DNA of 56,638 nt from a virus: positions 1 through 56,638 of the IMG/VR virus record IMGVR_UViG_3300009494_000003; one strand, 5' to 3'. The first letter of the stretch is position 1, and each line of letters begins with the position of its first letter. The position numbers and the translations under genes were made by a program. Below the pieces are notes generated by a model. The model ran no database searches, was not told the DNA's origin, and was given only the letters and a program-made list of their open reading frames with translations. Below are positions 51,268-56,638 of the stretch, piece by piece.

Positions 51268-51756
51268 ATGGCCGAGCCCACCCCCATCTACTTCCCCGAA
51301 GATGACGACCCTCTGCATTTCGTAGTCATCAGCAAGCCCTGGGTTCAGAAGAACAATACACAGATCAGATACCGCAATCCCCGCCAAAAGACAGGGGCTT
51401 TTGTCGATCATGCTGAAGACATGAAGGCCGCGAGGCAGCGGATGTCGAGGCTGGTTTACGATCAATATTGTGCCCAGGGGAGATCCTCACCAATAGATTA
51501 CTTAATCTTTGCCAATCTGGTATTTTATGTGAGTAGGAGTCACGAACCTGATCTTGATAATCTCCCTGCATTCGTCTACGACGCCATGCAGGGGATTAGC
51601 GTAAAAGGTGTTAGGGGTTTGAAGGTGGCCCAGGTCCTGGTAGATGATAAACTGTTGCGAGAACAACATAGTCGCAAAATTGTAGAGGGAGACATTGGTT
51701 ATGACGGAGAACCCAGAACAGAAATCACAATCAGACGATACAAAGACGCCAGGTGA
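51268..51756 (+). CDS. rusA: RusA-type Holliday junction resolvase
   Basis: 162 residues. RusA motifs: SRSHEPDLDNLPAFVYDAM (acidic metal-binding residues, about 90-108) and VLVDDKLLREQHSRKIV (about 122-138), then the terminal strand GEPRTEITI. RusA cuts four-way junctions with paired acidic residues. It follows recA and sbcCD in the recombination block. The overlap with the following chaperone gene is 56 bases or more. Confidence 0.75.
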   Translation: MAEPTPIYFPEDDDPLHFVVISKPWVQKNNTQIRYRNPRQKTGAFVDHAEDMKAARQRMSRLVYDQYCAQGRSSPIDYLIFANLVFYVSRSHEPDLDNLPAFVYDAMQGISVKGVRGLKVAQVLVDDKLLREQHSRKIVEGDIGYDGEPRTEITIRRYKDAR

Positions 51757-52963
51757 GCCCCCTGCGATGATTGTCGAGCCTCTGGCTCCCCCGTACCGGA
51801 TAGTCCTATACTTCGAGTACGAGGCACTTAAGGCGAAGCTGGACGCGTTCTGGGACAAGCACGGGCTTGGGCTCATTGAGAAGTTCAAGATCAAGACCAA
51901 GAAGGAGAAGGGCGGCGCGCAGCCGAATGCCCGTAAGTTGCTGGAGAAGCGAATCAGACCCAGCAAACTCTACGGATCCGTGCTCTCTGAGATCGTCACC
52001 GACAAGGTTGAGGATGATATCATGTTTCTGGAGGGACTGGAGCTGTTCAACTATCCCCCAGGCAAGGATAATCCCTGGCCTCAGTTGGTCGCCGTGGTCT
52101 ACTTTGTGCCCGATCTGAAGATGAGGGGGACTCTCAATTGGGGCGCAAAGCATCCGCCGATCCCGCCCGAGGAGGAAGAATGGGAGCGTCGGCAGCAGGA
52201 GGTTCAACGTCAGTACCGGGTGATTGAACCCGATGAGGAAGCCACCGACATTACCATGGATCACCAGGTCCTTCTCGATGTCACGGCTAGCATCGAGGGT
52301 GAGCCTTATGCACATGGCACATTCCAGGGCCAGTGGCTCGAAGTAGGCGTCCTGTCCATCCCCGAGCTGAAGGACGCGCTGCTGGAGCACGCGCGCGGCG
52401 ATCTGTTCGAAACCAGGTTCGAACCCCAGCGTGATCCGGAAGTCCTGGGCAAGACTGTGGACGCCGTGGTCAAGGTTCATGACCTCAAGTTTATCAAGGT
52501 ACCTGAAATCGATGACGAGCTGGCAAAGGACGCGGGCTTTGATGACATGAAGGATTTTCGAAAGCGCTTTCACCAGGATTATGAAAAGTACATAAAGAAC
52601 GCGAGGCAGGCGACGGCAACTGATCACATCCTGGGTCAGATCATGATGCAGTCCAGGGTCCCGGCCTTTCCCGAGGAGTGGATCAATCGCAATGTCGAGC
52701 GCATGATTGAAGAACATCTCAAGCAATTCAAAGGTGATCGCCTGCGCGGCATGGCTGTGCTCGGGGTGAAGGACGAGGATAAGTTCCAGCAGGCTTTCAA
52801 GGGCCAACTGTACCGGGATTACATGCAGCAGCTGGCGGTGCGCACGTATTGTAAGATGCACAAGATTGATAAACAGGGTTCAGACGAGATGTTCGAGAGC
52901 ATCTTGTCTCAAGTGAAATGGATTCAAAATGAAAAAGAAACAGTGGAAGCAGTGGGCGGTTGA
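51701..52963 (+). CDS. Trigger-factor-like chaperone
   Basis: 420 residues from ATG 51701 (a TTG at 51695 is also in frame). It shows the three trigger-factor domains: N-terminal beta/alpha part (about 1-135), PPIase-like middle (about 180-255: DHQVLLDVTASIEGEPYA, ELKDALLEHARGDLFE) and the C-terminal chaperone arms (VPEIDDELAKDAGFDDMKDFRKRF, about 265-290; VPAFPEEWINRNVERMIEEHL). The conserved ribosome-docking GFRxGK loop is missing; instead there is a basic loop (KIKTKKEKGGAQPNARKLL, about 65-85). So it may fold phage proteins without binding the ribosome in the normal way. Phage trigger factors are rare. Confidence 0.7.
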   Translation: MTENPEQKSQSDDTKTPGEPPAMIVEPLAPPYRIVLYFEYEALKAKLDAFWDKHGLGLIEKFKIKTKKEKGGAQPNARKLLEKRIRPSKLYGSVLSEIVTDKVEDDIMFLEGLELFNYPPGKDNPWPQLVAVVYFVPDLKMRGTLNWGAKHPPIPPEEEEWERRQQEVQRQYRVIEPDEEATDITMDHQVLLDVTASIEGEPYAHGTFQGQWLEVGVLSIPELKDALLEHARGDLFETRFEPQRDPEVLGKTVDAVVKVHDLKFIKVPEIDDELAKDAGFDDMKDFRKRFHQDYEKYIKNARQATATDHILGQIMMQSRVPAFPEEWINRNVERMIEEHLKQFKGDRLRGMAVLGVKDEDKFQQAFKGQLYRDYMQQLAVRTYCKMHKIDKQGSDEMFESILSQVKWIQNEKETVEAVGG

Positions 52964-53360
52964 TCATATCCGGGCCACAGAACGGTGCCCCGGTGATCAT
53001 CCTTCATTCGGGGTAGCAACCGACTTGGTAACTCAAGAGGAGTTCCAGAGCAGCGTTCAGGCCGGTGGGACCCATCCGTACAATGATTGTCACTTCTTCG
53101 ATGAAGTGACGGGAACCGCGCCCCCTGCGGGCATGAAACGGATTGAGACGGATGATCCAAAGATCACTGAACGCGACAAGAAGTCCGTGGAGGAGGCTCT
53201 GACAGGTGATCAGGACTTGAAGACCGTGGAGCAGCTGAAGCGAAACCTGGGTGTGTATATCAACATGATCAGGTTCAAGGCTCCTGGTGTTCTGTACGTG
53301 CCGGAACCGCTGCTCAAGGTGGATGCATACATCAAGAAGTTTTTCGACTCAGGAGCGTGA
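52929..53360 (+). CDS. Hypothetical protein
   Basis: 143 residues, starting 35 bases inside the chaperone gene. A Lys/Trp-rich start (MKKKQWKQW) is followed by a Cys/His region (RCPGDHPSFG, HPYNDCHFFDE), then an acidic helix (DKKSVEEALTGDQDLKT) and a helical end. Metal binding is possible. Unknown. Confidence 0.45.
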   Translation: MKKKQWKQWAVDHIRATERCPGDHPSFGVATDLVTQEEFQSSVQAGGTHPYNDCHFFDEVTGTAPPAGMKRIETDDPKITERDKKSVEEALTGDQDLKTVEQLKRNLGVYINMIRFKAPGVLYVPEPLLKVDAYIKKFFDSGA

Positions 53361-54280
53361 TGCCTGTTTTCTGCGATTCTCCCGGGTGTGCCCAGTCGTT
53401 GCCTGACAATGGGTTTCGACGTGGAGCCCGTGGCTATGCTTTCTGCGATACGTGCAGGGCTGCACACTCCTACCGGGTACTCCTTACTCAGGTCTACCAT
53501 GAGGAGCCCATTGTTGATGTGATCCTTTCGGCCAGCAAGTTCAAGACCGCGAGTGGTATGGCCGATTACATCGGTGTTTCGTTCGTGACCATCTATCATT
53601 GGATCAAGCGGTACTTCAATTGCACGTTCCAGGAGTTCCGGCGCACCCACATCTGTAAGCAGCGGGGAGAGAAGTGCTACCTGCTGGACATTACAAGATC
53701 ATCGTACTCGCGCCATGACTACGTGCTGAAGAAGATCAGGAGCAAGCGGTACTGTGCGTGCATCAATGCGCTTGAAAACAACCTGATCATGACCAATGCG
53801 CCCATCCCCATTGTCCAGTCCATCTTGCGAGGGAAGCCCGCGATTGATCAGATTTCGGACGGAACATTTGCGCTCGTGCCCACGCCCGTGTATTTCGAGC
53901 ACGCCAAGACTCCCGTGTATTTCGATATACATTCGAAACGATCTGCGGGAGTCGTGGCTCAGCCTGAAGCCAAGTCCCGCGCCGCCCCCATGCCTTCGCG
54001 GGTCCGGAAGACCGTGCCTCAAAAGGTTGTATGCCGTGAGGCTTTAAACTTCAGACAGCGCGTGTTCGTGACCCTCCACAGGCTCGGAGGTCGTGTAGAG
54101 GTAGCGAAGCTTGTTGAACATTTGCGGACCGCCGGGGGCAATATTCCGCGAGCTAACAACACACGGCGCGAAGTTTACAGGAATTCCGGGCTCCTTGAAT
54201 TTGATCCTACCGACCGCCAGGTGATGATCCTGACCCGTGCCGGGCAGAAGGAAGCCGCGTCGATCCTGGCTGATCTGTAG
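53360..54280 (+). CDS. Zinc-knuckle and HTH DNA-binding protein
   Basis: 306 residues from ATG 53360 overlapping the preceding TGA. N-terminal zinc pair CDSPGC ... FCDTCRA (about 5-33). A helix-turn-helix is likely at about 60-80 (ASGMADYIGVSFVTIYHWI). Basic segments follow (KKIRSKRYCACIN). The C-terminal part (ALNFRQRVFVTLHRLGGRVEVAKL, about 220) looks like a second winged helix. Transcription regulation is plausible; a hairpin follows the stop. Confidence 0.5.
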   Translation: MPVFCDSPGCAQSLPDNGFRRGARGYAFCDTCRAAHSYRVLLTQVYHEEPIVDVILSASKFKTASGMADYIGVSFVTIYHWIKRYFNCTFQEFRRTHICKQRGEKCYLLDITRSSYSRHDYVLKKIRSKRYCACINALENNLIMTNAPIPIVQSILRGKPAIDQISDGTFALVPTPVYFEHAKTPVYFDIHSKRSAGVVAQPEAKSRAAPMPSRVRKTVPQKVVCREALNFRQRVFVTLHRLGGRVEVAKLVEHLRTAGGNIPRANNTRREVYRNSGLLEFDPTDRQVMILTRAGQKEAASILADL

Positions 54281-54290
54281 TCGGATCAGC
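54269..54290 (+). terminator. Possible terminator hairpin
   Basis: GCTGATC (54269-54275), an 8-base loop and GATCAGC (54284-54290) pair perfectly across the end of the upstream gene. A run of T comes only at 54305-54310, fifteen bases later, so termination is uncertain. Confidence 0.35.
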
Positions 54291-54337
54291 AACCGGGTAT
54301 TAACTTTTTTCAAGTTTACAATCCCCAAACACATTCA

Positions 54338-54346
54338 TGGTACTAT
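54338..54346 (+). promoter_or_regulatory. Possible extended -10 promoter
   Basis: TGG followed by TACTAT (54341-54346) is an extended -10 element. A TTTACA occurs further upstream, but at an over-long spacing. The first codon (54353) lies at the expected transcription start, suggesting a leaderless mRNA. Confidence 0.35.
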
Positions 54347-54352
54347 GTACAC

Positions 54353-54643
54353 ATGACGCCACGTGAAGAAAAATTCTTGCGTTCGATGGTCGCCGACTTG
54401 GAATCCACCAGGCGGACGGCGGGGAACCCACTCGACGATTCGTATCAGGCGAACCTGTTGCGCGGGGCTGCAAATGGGTTGACGCTCGTGGCCGGGCTTT
54501 GTCTGGATTGGAAGTTGGTCGCTATTGTCAAATTGTTGCAATCGTGGCTGGCTGACCGGGAGGCCGAGCAGGCGCAGGGGGAGATGACTCGCGGGGAGTC
54601 TCCGCAGTCTGTTGACGCATGGGATGGACATACATACTATTGA
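54353..54643 (+). CDS. Hypothetical protein, 96 residues
   Basis: ATG 54353, with no clear ribosome site but right after the possible extended -10 promoter. Sequence MTPREEKFLRSMVADLESTRRTAG then a hydrophobic helix (ANGLTLVAGLCLDWKLVAIVKLL) and an acidic/Gln tail. Unknown. Confidence 0.45.
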   Translation: MTPREEKFLRSMVADLESTRRTAGNPLDDSYQANLLRGAANGLTLVAGLCLDWKLVAIVKLLQSWLADREAEQAQGEMTRGESPQSVDAWDGHTYY

Positions 54644-54651
54644 GGTGAGTT

Positions 54652-55473
54652 ATGGAAAACAGGCAAAATAAGAGAACAACCAGGAGTGCCCACCATCTGT
54701 GGAATGCCGAGTTGGGTGAAGATGGGCGAAGGCGACTTCGCCGGAGCAAAGCCGAGGACAACATGTTCAATGAACAAAAAAAGGATGCGCGTCGAACGGC
54801 GTCCAAGAGGGCTGCGGCAGACACGGTCGCTGCCTATTTTGGCATCTTCGGGGCAGACCTTGTAGACGACCCCACGCTTTCGGATGACATTCCCGTGTCG
54901 GTATCGCGGAGATTCAACGCGGCTGCCAGGGACGAAGCTCCTCCGCGTATCCACACGTGGGACGAACTCCGGCGCGCCTTCGGTGACAAGAACATCCAGG
55001 AAGCACGGCAGGCCATCTCAGACGGCATGAAGGTTCGCATGGCAAGCAAGTACCTGGACGTGCCGTTCGTGGTCGCAGCTGAGATCCTGGCCAAGCTGGA
55101 GGGCACTGACAAGGTTGCGCTCAAGCTCGCGGTGGATGCCGTCAAGGACGGTCATCACAAGGCTGCCAATGCCCATGGCCCGACGCTCGGACACAAGGTT
55201 GCCGCAATTTTCGCTGAGTTTGCGGATGAGGGTTCGCACAGGATTGCGATTGATTCGCGAGCGAAGGCAATCCTCGAAGGCTACTATGGCCCGTATGGGG
55301 CTGAATTGACCAAAGAAATCAAGAAGCGAGTTCGCGCCGATTTGGCGGGCGCATGGTTGCGGAAAAATGGGGTAGACGAGGTAAGTGCCCGATATTGGTC
55401 GCAATATCTGGGGGCCTACGGCGAACAATGGGTAAAGATTGTCCCCAAGAAAATCTCTCCCGCCAAAAAGTAA
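54652..55473 (+). CDS. Hypothetical basic protein with repeated YG motif
   Basis: 273 residues behind GAGGTGAGTT. Positively charged N-terminus (MENRQNKRTTRSAHHLW). Motifs AYFGIFGADL (about 62), YYGPYGAEL (about 217) and YLGAYGEQW (about 252) look like a repeated module of helices, possibly a DNA-binding or structural fold. Basic C-terminal end (VKIVPKKISPAKK). No known family. Confidence 0.45.
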   Translation: MENRQNKRTTRSAHHLWNAELGEDGRRRLRRSKAEDNMFNEQKKDARRTASKRAAADTVAAYFGIFGADLVDDPTLSDDIPVSVSRRFNAAARDEAPPRIHTWDELRRAFGDKNIQEARQAISDGMKVRMASKYLDVPFVVAAEILAKLEGTDKVALKLAVDAVKDGHHKAANAHGPTLGHKVAAIFAEFADEGSHRIAIDSRAKAILEGYYGPYGAELTKEIKKRVRADLAGAWLRKNGVDEVSARYWSQYLGAYGEQWVKIVPKKISPAKK

Positions 55474-55865
55474 TGTCAAACCCTCCCCCATCTTCCCAAC
55501 TTCAGGACCAGGTTGAGCAACTCATTGGCTCAGATACGTCCTCGGGGGGAAAAGTTGGGGAACTCATGAAGCTCCTTGAAAAAGCCAGGTCCACGAAAGC
55601 GCAACCCAAGTCCGATCCTGAGTCCAAGTCCGATCCTGAGTCCAAGTCCGATCCTGAGTCCAAGTCCGATCCTGGATCCAACCCCGAGTCCAAGACAGGC
55701 GATTGCCTTGATCCGGATGACGAAGATTGTCGAGACATTCTGAGTCTGTGCTGCGGTGCCCAGGTTCGCACAGTCTTCGGCACGTTGCCCGTCATGGCCG
55801 AGTGCCAGGCGTGCGGGCATATTCAACCTCTTCGCGAGATCGTCCTGGCCCTGCCTGACGCCTAA
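55473..55865 (+). CDS. Zinc-ribbon protein with KSDPES tandem repeat
   Basis: 130 residues from ATG 55473 (overlap with the previous TAA). The middle is four KSDPES hexamers from an 18-base tandem repeat (55608-55679), followed by an acidic linker (CLDPDDEDCRD) and a zinc ribbon (CCGAQ ... CQACGH, about 92-118). The tail is short and hydrophobic. Unknown. Confidence 0.5.
   Translation: MSNPPPSSQLQDQVEQLIGSDTSSGGKVGELMKLLEKARSTKAQPKSDPESKSDPESKSDPESKSDPGSNPESKTGDCLDPDDEDCRDILSLCCGAQVRTVFGTLPVMAECQACGHIQPLREIVLALPDA
55608..55679 (+). repeat. Tandem 4 x 18-bp coding repeat (KSDPES)
   Basis: Three exact and one diverged copy of an 18-base unit, giving a flexible, charged linker in the protein. 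Likely to vary in copy number. Confidence 0.9.
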
Positions 55866-55893
55866 GAAATTTTGTTTCATCTTTAGAACCGCA

Positions 55894-55915
55894 CAACCTT
55901 ACTATGCTAAGGTTG
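55894..55915 (+). promoter_or_regulatory. Inverted repeat, possible operator
   Basis: CAACCTTA - ctatgc - TAAGGTTG (55894-55915) is a perfect 8-base palindrome with a 6-base spacer, lying 36 bases before the next ATG and without a T run, so it suits a repressor or activator site rather than a terminator. Confidence 0.4.
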
Positions 55916-55951
55916 GTAAATTGAAAAGAGAACTCCAACGAGGACAACATC

Positions 55952-56638
55952 ATGGATACTCGCTTCGGACACAACGTAATGCAGGACCTGGCCAATCTCA
56001 GCGACCAGGAAATTCCTGGCCTGGGGATCAACCGGCTGGCTGCGCGCTACAAGAAATCTATCGAGGGGCGCAAAGCTCGCGAACGTGCGCAAGCCAGCGA
56101 ATTCCAGCTGAACGTGCCGCACGCGCATCAAGTTCAGCAACGTCTTGCGCAACACCTCGCGGACGGCGCGGCGCAAATCAATGGCAAGCTGCCTGTCGCG
56201 TCCGTGTACGACGCGCTCCAGATCGTGAAGGCCTGCAAGAGCCTGGAGAAGGATGCGGGTCTTCGTGCGCTCCGTGGACATCTTGAGTCCATGTGGAAGC
56301 GCAATCGGACTGCGACCATCACGGCCTCGTCGTACCTCAAGCTCCACGATCACTATGCGCGTAATTTTCCGAAGTCGGTGGCGACTGATGTTATTGTCGA
56401 GATCGGCCAGCGCGGGTACACGACGTTGCCGCGTGCGGACCTTCACCACATCGCGTCCTTGATCGAGACTCGTGCGGACTACGACCGTGAGATTGTGAAA
56501 TACGGTCTGGAGGGTCCACAGCCTCACCAGGTCAAGGCCCGGAAGTATATCCTGGCGCTGGTCAACGGCGAGGACGACGACCTTCCTTTTGAAGGTAAGA
56601 CAAAGACTGCTACGGATTATGAGACCTGGGACCTCGGG
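55952..56638 (+). CDS. Hypothetical protein, 3' end beyond the window
   Basis: ATG 55952, with an ACGAGGACAAC ribosome region upstream, opens a frame of 229 codons still open at the right edge. The product is basic and helical in its first half (ALQIVKACKSLEKDAGLRAL, KRNRTATITASSYLKLHDH) and acidic near the end (VNGEDDDLPFEG). I recognise no family. The full length cannot be given. Confidence 0.6.
   Translation, partial: MDTRFGHNVMQDLANLSDQEIPGLGINRLAARYKKSIEGRKARERAQASEFQLNVPHAHQVQQRLAQHLADGAAQINGKLPVASVYDALQIVKACKSLEKDAGLRALRGHLESMWKRNRTATITASSYLKLHDHYARNFPKSVATDVIVEIGQRGYTTLPRADLHHIASLIETRADYDREIVKYGLEGPQPHQVKARKYILALVNGEDDDLPFEGKTKTATDYETWDLG

Noticed and set aside
1-56638. tRNA genes
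   Set aside because: All gaps are under about 150 bases, and I saw no cloverleaf-compatible sequence; a tRNAscan run would settle it.

Overview
The window is part of a large tailed bacteriophage genome (or prophage-like contig) carrying a nearly complete, phage-encoded DNA replication, recombination and modification programme. Almost every gene lies on the + strand, in long runs of genes that overlap by 1-4 bases (ATGA or TGATG joints) behind strong Shine-Dalgarno sites. The only clear minus-strand gene is a transposon TnpB at 41.1-42.2 kb. No gap between genes exceeds 300 bases, and I see no rRNA, tRNA or CRISPR array. The host is uncertain. A lipoprotein with an Asp/Ser/Thr/Glu-rich linker and receptor-L-like repeats (9.1 kb) resembles lipoproteins of Myxococcota and neighbouring delta-type lineages, so a host in that group is my inference.

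Layout. 0-9 kb: end of the virion module, with a lectin-like protein (cut by the window edge), a 1194-residue tail or baseplate protein, and a 1.5-thousand-residue beta-helix tail spike. 9-15 kb: accessory genes, namely a lipoprotein, a winged-helix regulator, a frameshifted zinc-finger protein, three tandem DUF4116-repeat proteins plus a stub of a fourth, and a Tat-signal protein. 15-20.5 kb: a 5'-nuclease fused to a family-4 uracil-DNA glycosylase, a family of small coiled-coil paralogues, and a DUF3310 protein fused to the C-terminal domain of B12-dependent ribonucleotide reductase. 20.5-31.5 kb: SNF2 helicase, Nudix hydrolase, two DNA methyltransferases that each contain a second gene in another frame, DnaC-like loader, DnaB-like helicase, DnaG-like primase and another DUF4116 protein. 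31.5-41 kb: sigma/HTH-like protein, probable sliding clamp, family A DNA polymerase, a third methyltransferase, C2H2 zinc-finger protein, lysozyme-like protein and DnaX clamp loader. 41-42.3 kb: IS200/IS605-type TnpB element. 42.3-56.6 kb: gp32-like ssDNA-binding protein, RecA, SbcD/SbcC (gp47/gp46-like) nuclease, small zinc-ribbon proteins, RusA resolvase, a trigger-factor homologue, a DNA-binding protein and unknown genes to the right edge.

How the genes work together: primase, helicase, loader, polymerase, clamp, clamp loader and 5'-nuclease make a replisome. RecA, SbcCD, the ssDNA-binding protein and RusA form a recombination-dependent replication and repair set. Three methyltransferases modify the DNA. 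Nudix and the ribonucleotide-reductase-like protein touch nucleotide pools.

The most unusual signals are (i) overprinted genes inside both neighbouring methyltransferases, one with a perfect Shine-Dalgarno site and one an HNH endonuclease whose insertion kept the host frame open; (ii) gene-boundary sequences (ribosome site plus first codons) copied around the genome, leaving short 'stub' ORFs that couple to newly acquired genes; (iii) the NrdJ-tail/DUF3310 fusion; (iv) a phage trigger factor without the ribosome-docking signature; and (v) a DUF4116 repeat family that is visibly expanding.
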